DNA of 29,594 nucleotides from Bacillota bacterium. Lineage in GTDB: Bacteria > Bacillota > Clostridia > Lachnospirales > Lachnospiraceae. Below the pieces are notes generated by a model. That model was not told where the DNA came from, did not search any database, and worked only from the letters and a program-made list of their open reading frames with translations. Where the stretch lies: the NCBI GenBank assembly GCA_023415055.1, contig JAEZLZ010000012.1:1-29594 (forward strand). Direction: 5' to 3'. Positions 1-6,098 of the stretch are shown piece by piece. Numbering within the stretch: position 1 is the first letter of the stretch; the number at the start of each line of letters is the position of its first letter. The position numbers were made by a program, and so were the translations under genes.

Positions 1-228
1 ACCTATAATAATCTCATCACCAAGCCGGATAGGATGAATTAGCTGTAATTGCCAGCTGTTCAATAACCAGACTCTATTTCTGGAGCTTAGGTATTCCAGA
101 CCTCGATTCATATCCTCAGATTGGAAGGTACTGCAATCTTGAAAATAATTTATAATTGCGGAGGGATCCATGCATCCCTTTTGATGATTTAACTCGGTAT
201 ATCGGACTCTGCTGTTGAAGCTATACAT
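1..228 (-). CDS. acyl-ACP thioesterase, N-terminal part (runs off the window)
   Basis: An open frame on the minus strand starts with ATG at 228-226 and stays open for 76 codons to the window edge. The protein begins MYSFNSRVRYTELN and continues with INYFQDCSTFQSED and LEYLSSRNRVWLL. This is the hot-dog-fold start typical of bacterial acyl-ACP thioesterases (FatA-like family), which release fatty acids from acyl-carrier protein in the cytoplasm. The catalytic C-terminal part lies outside the window, so activity cannot be judged. A modest ribosome site (AGAAAGG) lies 11 nt upstream. An extended -10 promoter on the minus strand at 302-310 (TGCTATAAT) is well placed to drive it. The family call comes from N-terminal sequence recognition only. 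Confidence 0.8.
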   Translation of the reverse strand, partial: MYSFNSRVRYTELNHQKGCMDPSAIINYFQDCSTFQSEDMNRGLEYLSSRNRVWLLNSWQLQLIHPIRLGDEIIIG

Positions 229-301
229 TTGAGCACTGCCTTTCTAAGTCAAGAGATATGAAAAAAAGTATATATCGGAAAACGTTCGTAATCATTTACC
301 T

Positions 302-310
302 ATTATAGCA
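302..310 (-). promoter_or_regulatory. extended -10 promoter for the thioesterase gene
   Basis: Read on the minus strand this is TGCTATAAT, a perfect -10 with an extended TGn. The -35 (325-330, TATGGA) is poor, as is common for extended -10 promoters. The region 229-434 between the divergent genes holds only this and the weak plus-strand promoter. Confidence 0.5.
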
Positions 311-376
311 TTTCTTTATGCATTTCCATAGCTTTTTTTCTAATTATTAAGAATTTATGATTTCACGGAAAAGTGC

Positions 377-405
377 TGGAATTATTATATTATATTTGTT
401 ATAAT
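377..405 (+). promoter_or_regulatory. weak sigma-A-like promoter for the methyltransferase
   Basis: A perfect -10 TATAAT sits at 400-405. Seventeen bases upstream is a poor -35 (TGGAAT, 377-382). The leader to the ribosome site would be about 10 nt. Confidence 0.4.
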
Positions 406-434
406 AAGCTTGTTTATGAAGGAGGGATAATTAA

Positions 435-1025
435 TTGGACTCGATAGAGTATTATGATAAGAACGCAGTGGAATATTTCGAAAGAACAGTCGACATTAAT
501 ATGCAGAGTATGTGGGATCTTTTCACAAAGCAATTACCGGAGGGAGCAAGCGTTTTGGATTTGGGCTGCGGCTCAGGACGAGACAGTGCATATTTTATTT
601 CCTGTGGTTTCGATGTAACTGCGATGGATGCATCTGAAGAAATGTGCGATTTAGCAAGTATACATATCGGACAGGATGTATTACATCTATCATTTGCTGA
701 AATGGATTTTAACGAGGTGTTTGACGGAATATGGGCATGTGCGTCCTTGCTGCATGTACCTAGCGATGAGATAAATACAATATTATCAAAGGTAATTAAC
801 AGTTTAAAGATAAATGGTATTCTCTATATGTCATTCCGTTACGGTGAGTACGAAGGAGAGCGGAACGGCCGTTATTACACGGACTATCGCTCTAAGAACC
901 TGAAGGAGTTAATTGGCAGATTTGAGAATCTGGAGATAATTGAATTAGACAAATGTGAAGATACAACGGATAAGTCGGATGACCAGTGGATCTATGCATT
1001 GGTTCGAAGAATTGAATCAAAATAA
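435..1025 (+). CDS. class I SAM-dependent methyltransferase
   Basis: This 196-residue protein has the Rossmann-fold methyltransferase motif I VLDLGCGSGRD at residues 40-50. An acidic residue follows strand 2 (DVTAMDAS), and LLHVPSDE matches the post-motif region of the Methyltransf_11/25 type. It is likely a cytosolic methyltransferase of small molecules; the substrate cannot be told from sequence. The start is TTG at 435: a full AAGGAGG at 419-425 lies 9 nt upstream and there is no ATG at a sensible distance. The gene stands alone, divergent from the thioesterase gene and convergent with the yjfB-like gene, with a terminator immediately downstream. Similarity to TehB-like proteins is loose and the exact function remains open. 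Confidence 0.85.
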   Translation: MDSIEYYDKNAVEYFERTVDINMQSMWDLFTKQLPEGASVLDLGCGSGRDSAYFISCGFDVTAMDASEEMCDLASIHIGQDVLHLSFAEMDFNEVFDGIWACASLLHVPSDEINTILSKVINSLKINGILYMSFRYGEYEGERNGRYYTDYRSKNLKELIGRFENLEIIELDKCEDTTDKSDDQWIYALVRRIESK

Positions 1026-1035
1026 AAGCAGGCAT

Positions 1036-1075
1036 AAAAATATGACAATGATTATATAATCATTGTCATATTTTA
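1036..1075. terminator. bidirectional intrinsic terminator
   Basis: A perfect 30-bp palindrome at 1041-1070 (arms TATGACAATGATTAT and ATAATCATTGTCATA) is flanked by A5 on the left and T4 on the right. It can therefore terminate both the methyltransferase mRNA and the convergent small minus-strand gene. Confidence 0.85.
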
Positions 1076-1099
1076 AAATTACCACATTATTATGCCGTA

Positions 1100-1279
1100 T
1101 CAAACCTTCATGTCAAAATTTCTGCCAACGTTAGGATTTACGGATTGCTCCATCATCTTTACGATACCTTCGCCGGACTGCTCATAATTGTCAAGGCTTT
1201 TCGCGAGGACAGCAGTACCGATTACGGCGTTGCTACCCGACATAGTAACAGGACTTGGGGTTAAGGAAGAGATTGTCAT
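1100..1279 (-). CDS. YjfB-like putative motility protein (59 aa)
   Basis: This is a short minus-strand gene: ATG at 1279-1277, TGA at 1102-1100. A good ribosome site (AAAGGAG, complement of 1285-1291) lies 5 nt upstream. The 59-residue product starts MTISSLTPSPVTMSGSNAVI. It ends with VNPNVGRNFDMKV, which matches the conserved VNP-x-x-G-x-N-x-D C-terminus of the YjfB putative motility family (found in flagellated Firmicutes; molecular role unknown). There is no signal peptide or membrane segment. No flagellar gene is nearby, so it is an orphan copy. It converges with the methyltransferase and shares its terminator. The coding call is supported by the ribosome site and the family tail. Confidence 0.8.
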   Translation of the reverse strand: MTISSLTPSPVTMSGSNAVIGTAVLAKSLDNYEQSGEGIVKMMEQSVNPNVGRNFDMKV

Positions 1280-1390
1280 AGGTACTCCTTTCTTGTAGCC
1301 CGCAATGTATAATCTGCAATCAATAAGTAATAATGTTACTGAACTTGATAAAATTTTGCTATATGATATGTTTAAATTATGTTCACTTCA

Positions 1391-1490
1391 TCATGAATAA
1401 ATAGCATTTTCATGATTATATGCTCCGCTCGTATACTTAGTCATGAATAAAAAGTATATTCATGATTATGCGCTCCGCTCGTATACTTAC
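1391..1490. repeat. tandem duplication of a 50-bp unit
   Basis: Two adjacent units (1391-1440 and 1441-1490) are near-identical over exactly 50 bp. Each begins TCATGAATAA and ends CTCCGCTCGTATACTTA plus one base. Each unit carries an inner inverted repeat: TCATGAATA with TATTCATGA in unit 2, imperfect in unit 1. The region lies between the divergent yjfB-like gene and the flavoprotein gene. The rest of 1280-1587 is AT-rich with no clear promoter. Confidence 0.85.
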
Positions 1491-1587
1491 ATTATAGCAT
1501 AGTTTTTGTGGGAGTCAAATAAGTTAATGTTAAGTATTTATGAATAATCTGTAATAGGAATATAAATAGTCGAAGGAGGAATTTATA

Positions 1588-2508
1588 ATGATTTATGATG
1601 TCGTAATTATAGGGTCAGGTCCTGCTGGACTGGCAGCAGCAATATATGCAAAGAGAGCGCAACTTAATGTGATTGTAATCGAGAAAGCAGGCTTGAGCGG
1701 AGGACAGATTATTAATACCTATGAGGTTGATAATTATCCCGGTACACCGGGCATCAGCGGCTTTGAACTTAGCACCAAGTTCAGGGAGCATGCAGATAAG
1801 CTGGAAACAACCTTTGTAAACGGTGAAGTTACCGATTTTAACCTGGAAGGAAATATTAAGGTGATTACTCTTGACAATGGTACACAGTATAAATCACATA
1901 CTGTAATCATTGCAACCGGAGGGGCACCCCGCCATCTTTCGGTGGAGGGAGAAGAGAAGCTGTCCGGAATGGGCGTTTCTTACTGTGCAACCTGTGACGG
2001 AGCCTTCTTTAGAAACAAGATCGTTGCAGTTGTCGGAGGCGGAGATGTAGCAGTTGAAGATGCTATATTCTTGGCAAGAATTAGCAAGCAGGTGTACGTA
2101 ATTCACAGAAGGGATCAGTTCCGTGCATCAAAGAGTATCATCGCAAGACTGATGGCCCTTGAGAATGTTACTATTCTTTGGGACAGTGTTGTGGAGAAGA
2201 TAAACGGCAAGGAAAATGTTGAGACAATCGATGTAAAGAATGTCAAAACGAATGAAACAAACAGCTATGAGGTCGCAGGTATTTTTATTGCAGTTGGTTA
2301 TATGCCGAATTCCGATGTTTACAAAAAGGTAGTTGCTGTTGATGATGCAGGATATATCATAGCTGGTGAGAACTGTGAGACGAATATTCCCGGTGTATTT
2401 GCGGCAGGAGATGTTCGTACAAAAGAGCTGCGTCAAATTATTACGGCTACGTCCGACGGTGCTAATGCTATTACAGCAGTAGAAAAATATTTGAATAATT
2501 TGGAATAA
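1588..2508 (+). CDS. trxB: thioredoxin reductase-like FAD/NAD(P) oxidoreductase
   Basis: This 306-residue flavoprotein has the normal length of low-molecular-weight thioredoxin reductase. Seen in order are the FAD-binding GSGPAGLAAAIYAKRA (residues 9-24), the redox-active CATC (C133/C136), the NADPH-binding GGGDVAVEDA, and HRRDQFRA, the HRRxxxRA motif that favours NADPH. Near the end is GVFAAGDVR, which contacts FAD. It should transfer electrons from NADPH through FAD and the CATC disulfide to thioredoxin in the cytosol. A GAAGGAGGA site lies 8 nt before the ATG. It is monocistronic with no thioredoxin gene beside it, so a different small redox partner is possible. No clear terminator is visible in 2509-2589. 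Confidence 0.93.
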   Translation: MIYDVVIIGSGPAGLAAAIYAKRAQLNVIVIEKAGLSGGQIINTYEVDNYPGTPGISGFELSTKFREHADKLETTFVNGEVTDFNLEGNIKVITLDNGTQYKSHTVIIATGGAPRHLSVEGEEKLSGMGVSYCATCDGAFFRNKIVAVVGGGDVAVEDAIFLARISKQVYVIHRRDQFRASKSIIARLMALENVTILWDSVVEKINGKENVETIDVKNVKTNETNSYEVAGIFIAVGYMPNSDVYKKVVAVDDAGYIIAGENCETNIPGVFAAGDVRTKELRQIITATSDGANAITAVEKYLNNLE

Positions 2509-2589
2509 CCATAAATTAACATATTCGGTGCAAAACGAATAAAATTCGGCATTTTTATAAAATTATATGTCGTTTTAATTTGTTTATTA

Positions 2590-2618
2590 TTGACACTATG
2601 TGGCATTTTTGCTATAAT
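2590..2618 (+). promoter_or_regulatory. consensus sigma-A promoter for the NlpC/P60 gene
   Basis: Perfect -35 TTGACA (2590-2595), 17-bp spacer and perfect TATAAT (2613-2618) with an extended TG at 2610-2611. The untranslated leader is about 130 nt. Confidence 0.9.
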
Positions 2619-2754
2619 TATCTCGAACGTATTTAATAATTTTGTAATAATTCGTATTATGAAATTAGGAATGAGGGCAGATAACAAATAAGAATGATAT
2701 ATTCTTGTATGTTTGACAGGATGGAGTGCTTTGTTACGTGGGAGGTAATTATAC

Positions 2755-3990
2755 ATGAGAAGAATTAAAGCTGTAAAGACGGCGATGTTTATTGCTTCAG
2801 CTGCATTATATATTACAATTCCAGCGGCATCTGCTAAAGCGGATACAATTCCGACCGAGCAGGGTGTGGCTGGTTTTGCTTATTTATTGGATAACTATTA
2901 TTCTGCTTGTGAGACTGATACAGTAGAAGCTGACAAGACATTAATCAATATATTGAAGACAGAGATAATATCACCGTATGCTAATCTGGGTGTATCCGTT
3001 GCTGACAATTACGTAAATGTAAGAAGCGAGGCATCCACAGAAAGCGAAGTGGTAGGAAAATTGTACCGTGGCTGCGCTGCGGACATATTGGAATATCTGG
3101 AAGGTGATTGGGTAAAGATCCAATCCGGTGATGTGAAAGGTTACATAGCTTCAAATTATCTTGCAATCGGTCATGACGCAGAGGCGATGGTGGATGAGTA
3201 TGCTACTCGGTATGCCACTGTAAATACTCAGACACTGAGGGTTAGAAAAGATATGAGTGTCGATTCACAGATTCTGACCCTGATCCCGAAGGGTGAGACT
3301 TATCCTGTAGTCAAGGATAAAGGTGATTGGGTTGAGATCGTATTAGGTACGGATGATGAGACAGGTGGGGACTTTACCGGTTTTGTATCCAAAGAATTCG
3401 TCGATATGACCGTAGAGTTTAAGTTTGCGATTTCGGTTGAAGAAGAGCAGAGAATTCTTCGTGAACAGCAAGAGGCAGAGAGAGCTGAGGCCGAGAGAAA
3501 GGCTAAATTAGCACAGGAAAAGGCAGAGCGTGAGGAAGCAGAGAGAAAAGTTAGGGAAGAGAAGAAATCTAATAATTCCACTCCTCAAAAGACGGAGAAT
3601 CATGTGAGCTCAGGCTCGAATTCAAGTGTTCGTAATGAGATTGTTGAATATGCACAAAAGTTTGTTGGTAACCGGTATGTATGGGGTGGCGAGAGCTTAA
3701 CGCAGGGTGCGGATTGCTCTGGATTTGTACAAGCGGTTTATGCGGACTTTGGATATTCCCTTCCGAGAGTATCCCGTGATCAGGCTGCAAACGCAGGTAA
3801 GAGAGTGAGTGAATCGGACATGCTACCGGGCGATCTGGTATTCTACACCAACAGCAGCGGTAATGTGAATCATGTTGCGATGTACATCGGTAATGGAATG
3901 ATTGTACATGCCGCTAACTCAAGACAGGGTATCATTAGATCTAATGTGAAATACAGAGATATCTACTGCGTGAGAAGAATTGTAAATTAA
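2755..3990 (+). CDS. secreted SH3-SH3-NlpC/P60 peptidoglycan hydrolase
   Basis: This 411-residue secreted protein starts with a signal peptide (positive RRIKAVK, hydrophobic stretch, probable cleavage after ASAKA near residue 29). Two bacterial SH3 domains follow (about 78-137 and 152-217). Next is a charged Glu/Arg/Ala-rich coiled coil (about 226-271), a Ser/Asn-rich linker, and a C-terminal NlpC/P60 domain (about 291-411). The catalytic Cys is in GADCSGF (C321), the His in NHVAMYIGNG (H373), and the third polar residue is probably H385. It likely cuts the peptide stems of peptidoglycan (D-gamma-Glu/diaminopimelate bonds) during wall remodelling. GGGAGG lies 9 nt upstream of the ATG. The gene is transcribed alone between a consensus promoter and a terminator. 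Confidence 0.93.
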   Translation: MRRIKAVKTAMFIASAALYITIPAASAKADTIPTEQGVAGFAYLLDNYYSACETDTVEADKTLINILKTEIISPYANLGVSVADNYVNVRSEASTESEVVGKLYRGCAADILEYLEGDWVKIQSGDVKGYIASNYLAIGHDAEAMVDEYATRYATVNTQTLRVRKDMSVDSQILTLIPKGETYPVVKDKGDWVEIVLGTDDETGGDFTGFVSKEFVDMTVEFKFAISVEEEQRILREQQEAERAEAERKAKLAQEKAEREEAERKVREEKKSNNSTPQKTENHVSSGSNSSVRNEIVEYAQKFVGNRYVWGGESLTQGADCSGFVQAVYADFGYSLPRVSRDQAANAGKRVSESDMLPGDLVFYTNSSGNVNHVAMYIGNGMIVHAANSRQGIIRSNVKYRDIYCVRRIVN

Positions 3991-4012
3991 TCTACCCACA
4001 TAACTCGGGTTT

Positions 4013-4069
4013 AAAAGAAAGAACAGAAAGGATCATTTTATCTAAGAATCCTATTTGTTCTTTCTTTTT
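4013..4069 (+). terminator. intrinsic terminator after the NlpC/P60 gene
   Basis: The outer arms AAAAGAAAGAACA (4013-4025) and TGTTCTTTCTTTT (4056-4068) are perfectly complementary. An inner stem AGGAT/ATCCT (4029-4033, 4048-4052) and a T-rich 3' end complete it. Confidence 0.85.
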
Positions 4070-4096
4070 CCTTAATAACATCGAACTATTATCTCA

Positions 4097-4125
4097 TTGG
4101 AAAAGATAGAAGAATGTGCTATGAT
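4097..4125 (+). promoter_or_regulatory. sigma-A promoter for the PilZ gene
   Basis: TTGGAA (4097-4102), a 17-bp spacer and TATGAT (4120-4125), with an extended TGc before the -10. Confidence 0.75.
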
Positions 4126-4184
4126 GATCTAAGATAGATAATGCACGGGACGCAATCAACCATTGATAATAAGGAGTGAAAGTT

Positions 4185-4586
4185 ATGCCTGATAATGAGA
4201 TCAAGGACAGAAGAAGATATAAAAGACTTCCGATTGAACTTCACTTGGAGATTGATGAGGTTTTTAAACAGGATCATATTGTAATCAAGAATTTAAATGC
4301 TTCCGTCTCGGTATTCGATATCTCCAGAAATGGAATTGGATTTATCAGTGAAGCTAGTCTTCCGCTTGGATTTTATTTTCGTGGTCGGATCAATCTGGGC
4401 GATGGAGATTTCTTCTATGTAGTAATTCAGATAGTACGTGCTCATATTTCTGAAAATAACATTAAGATCTACGGGGCAGAATTTATTGGACTTGCTCCCT
4501 TCTTGGCAGACAAGGTTGATAAGTATGAGAAGAAATTAAATAAAGGAGAGAATAAGCTGGAGGGTCATCCAGATAATTATCTGTAA
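4185..4586 (+). CDS. PilZ domain protein (probable c-di-GMP receptor)
   Basis: This 133-residue single-domain PilZ protein carries both signature elements: RxxxR at R10-R14 (DRRRYKR) and D-x-S-x-x-G at D45-G50 (DISRNG). These residues bind cyclic di-GMP in the family. The start is ATG 4185, with AAGGAG at 4171-4176 giving 8-nt spacing; an in-frame GTG at 4176 overlaps that ribosome site and is not credible. The protein has no output domain, so it probably acts by binding a partner or a motility or secretion component in the cytosol. It has its own promoter and a terminator right behind it. No cyclase or phosphodiesterase is nearby. Confidence 0.9.
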   Translation: MPDNEIKDRRRYKRLPIELHLEIDEVFKQDHIVIKNLNASVSVFDISRNGIGFISEASLPLGFYFRGRINLGDGDFFYVVIQIVRAHISENNIKIYGAEFIGLAPFLADKVDKYEKKLNKGENKLEGHPDNYL

Positions 4587-4598
4587 GCGAAGCATAGC

Positions 4599-4628
4599 AA
4601 GGAGGTGTATTTTTACACCTCTTTTTTT
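4599..4628 (+). terminator. intrinsic terminator after the PilZ gene
   Basis: The stem GAGGTGTA (4602-4609)/TACACCTC (4614-4621) with a TTTT loop extends by further A-T and G-T pairs and runs into seven T. Confidence 0.9.
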
Positions 4629-4654
4629 ATTGATTCACAACCCACAGTCAGGCA

Positions 4655-4673
4655 ATGCTTGCCATGCAAGCAT
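4655..4673. repeat. perfect 8-bp hairpin with 3-nt loop
   Basis: ATGCTTGC (4655-4662), loop CAT, GCAAGCAT (4666-4673). There is no T-run, so it is not a terminator. It lies at the start of the 765-bp non-coding stretch 4587-5351. Confidence 0.6.
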
Positions 4674-4911
4674 CGAAGTGTCAGAAAGTTGATACTTTGT
4701 TTCAAATCGTGACCGGAAGGGATAAAAGGGAATTCTGAGAATAATCTTGAAATTGATTAAATTTACGCTACGTTTTGCAAGTTGTAAAATGAATAAAAAT
4801 TATCATAAATTCCTATTGACAAACCATGTTATGTACAATATGCACAAAGGAAGCATTAAAAATGTAAAATAATGGGTAATTCCGGGCCCAATTATACAAT
4901 TTATCAAAAAG

Positions 4912-4982
4912 TTATCCACAGCCAAGAACCCTTATTTTTGGATGATAGAAAGTTATACACCGATTTATCCACATTATCCACA
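4912..4982 (+). promoter_or_regulatory. DnaA-box cluster
   Basis: There are three perfect TTATCCACA boxes on the same strand at 4912-4920, 4965-4973 and 4974-4982, the last two directly abutting. A near match TTATACACC lies at 4953-4961. The surroundings (4740-5160) are AT-rich and have no convincing gene. This matches the known consensus of DnaA boxes. No dnaA, dnaN, rpmH or rnpA gene is in the window, so it is more likely a DnaA-titrating or regulatory cluster than oriC, though that is inference. Confidence 0.7.
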
Positions 4983-5220
4983 TTTAGAAACTACGCTTGT
5001 CTCACAGGGAAAAAGGTGTCAATAACGAAAGTGCGTTTTGTAACTTATGATAAATCGTTATTTAAGACCGGAAACTCAAATTTTTCTACTTGACAATACA
5101 GTTGTCGGACAATAGTTATAACAATGAAGTATTTGGTTATAAATTCGACAATTTAGGTAAAGTAGTAAAGATTATACAAATATTTATGAATATTGCTTTT
5201 GTTTCTCTGGCTGAGAAGTC

Positions 5221-5255
5221 TTATTAACTCATAAGAATGGCTCTTATGTTAATAA
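5221..5255. repeat. inverted repeat upstream of the hpf promoter
   Basis: The left arm TTATTAACTCATAAGA (5221-5236) pairs with the right arm TCTTATGTTAATAA (5242-5255), leaving a 2-nt bulge and a 5-nt loop. It ends 12 bp before the hpf -35 box. It could be an operator or an upstream terminator; no T-run follows. Confidence 0.5.
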
Positions 5256-5267
5256 TATTTTAGTAGC

Positions 5268-5296
5268 TTGTCACTTTCTGTGTCATATGGTATAAT
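5268..5296 (+). promoter_or_regulatory. sigma-A promoter for hpf
   Basis: TTGTCA (5268-5273), a 17-bp spacer and perfect TATAAT (5291-5296), with an extended TGg. The short leader contains TAGCAT/ATGCTA arms (5302-5307, 5318-5323). Confidence 0.85.
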
Positions 5297-5351
5297 AAGG
5301 CTAGCATAGAAGTGTTAATGCTAACAAGAAAGCAAAAAGGAGTTGGGCATT

Positions 5352-5879
5352 ATGCGTTATATTATCAGCGGTAAGAATATTGATGTAACAGAAGGCTTAA
5401 AGACGGCTGTATATGAAAAGATTGGTAAACTTGAGAGATACTTTACTCCTGACACTGAAATTCATGTGACACTCAGCGTAGAAAAAGAAAGACAGAAAAT
5501 CGAAGTAACAATTCCTGTAAAGGGAAATATAATTAGAGCGGAACAAGTTAGCAATGATATGTATGTATCCATCGATCTGGTGGAAGAGATTATCGAACGT
5601 CAGTTAAGAAAATACAAGAATAAATTGATAGATCACAAGCAAGCAGCCTCAAACTTCAATCAGGCCTTTATGGAAGATGATTATTATGAGGATGATACGA
5701 TTAAAATTGTTAAGACAAAAAGGTTTGCTATCAAACCGATGGATGCAGAAGAAGCATGTGTTCAGATGGAACTTCTGGGACATAATTTCTATGTATTCCG
5801 CAATGCACAGACAGATGAAGTTAATGTGGTGTATAAGAGAAAGGGTAACACCTACGGTCTTATTGAGCCTGAATATTAA
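5352..5879 (+). CDS. hpf: long-form ribosome hibernation promoting factor
   Basis: This 175-residue protein has the two-part build of long HPF. The N-terminal domain (about 1-100, starting MRYIISGKNIDVTEGLK) binds the 30S decoding region. The C-terminal dimerisation domain (about 118-175, with RFAIKPMDAEEA and GNTYGLIEPEY) joins two 70S ribosomes into inactive 100S dimers. The start is ATG 5352, with AAAAAGGAG ending 9 nt upstream; the in-frame TTG at 5343 abuts the ribosome site and is rejected. Its promoter is strong, and an inverted repeat sits just upstream of the -35, which could tie it to growth state. A hairpin follows. secA is next but has its own promoter; the hpf-secA-prfB order is common in Firmicutes. 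Confidence 0.95.
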   Translation: MRYIISGKNIDVTEGLKTAVYEKIGKLERYFTPDTEIHVTLSVEKERQKIEVTIPVKGNIIRAEQVSNDMYVSIDLVEEIIERQLRKYKNKLIDHKQAASNFNQAFMEDDYYEDDTIKIVKTKRFAIKPMDAEEACVQMELLGHNFYVFRNAQTDEVNVVYKRKGNTYGLIEPEY

Positions 5880-5905
5880 GATAAAAGATAGCGAAATCTA
5901 ATGAT

Positions 5906-5945
5906 AGGAGCTGCTTCCGGAGCAAGACCGGGACAGCTCCTTTCT
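5906..5945 (+). terminator. probable terminator after hpf
   Basis: Arms AGGAGCTG (5906-5913) and CAGCTCCT (5934-5941), with an inner CCGG/CCGG stem. The T-tract is short (TTTCT), so termination may be partial. Confidence 0.6.
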
Positions 5946-5958
5946 GATATGCGCGTGT

Positions 5959-5975
5959 GTCCAGCGAAGCTGGAC
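5959..5975. repeat. GCGAAGC-type hairpin
   Basis: GTCCAGC-GAA-GCTGGAC is a perfect 7-bp stem closed by a GAA triloop. The core GCGAAGC is known as an unusually stable mini-hairpin. Related cores occur at 17652-17658 and 22653-22659. Confidence 0.65.
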
Positions 5976-6016
5976 CATGCCTGTCGCACGTTTCAGGAGG
6001 CGGAAATAAAATTAAG

Positions 6017-6045
6017 TTGAATAGTATCAAGGTAAATGATACAAT
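6017..6045 (+). promoter_or_regulatory. sigma-A promoter for secA
   Basis: TTGAAT (6017-6022), a 17-bp spacer and TACAAT (6040-6045) with an extended TGa. An inverted repeat ATAGTAT (6021-6027)/ATACTAT (6044-6050) overlaps both boxes and could be an operator. Confidence 0.75.
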
Positions 6046-6098
6046 ACTATTTGAACTATTTTGGGATCAAATTTGGAACAGTACAGGAGTGAACAAGA

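Noticed and set aside
4872..5093. 73-codon open frame across the DnaA-box cluster
   Set aside because: No ribosome site, low-complexity product and its codons coincide with DnaA boxes; no recognisable family.
4740..5160. Chromosomal origin oriC
   Set aside because: DnaA boxes are present but no dnaA, dnaN, rnpA or rpmH gene is near, and no clear DnaA-trio tract follows the boxes.
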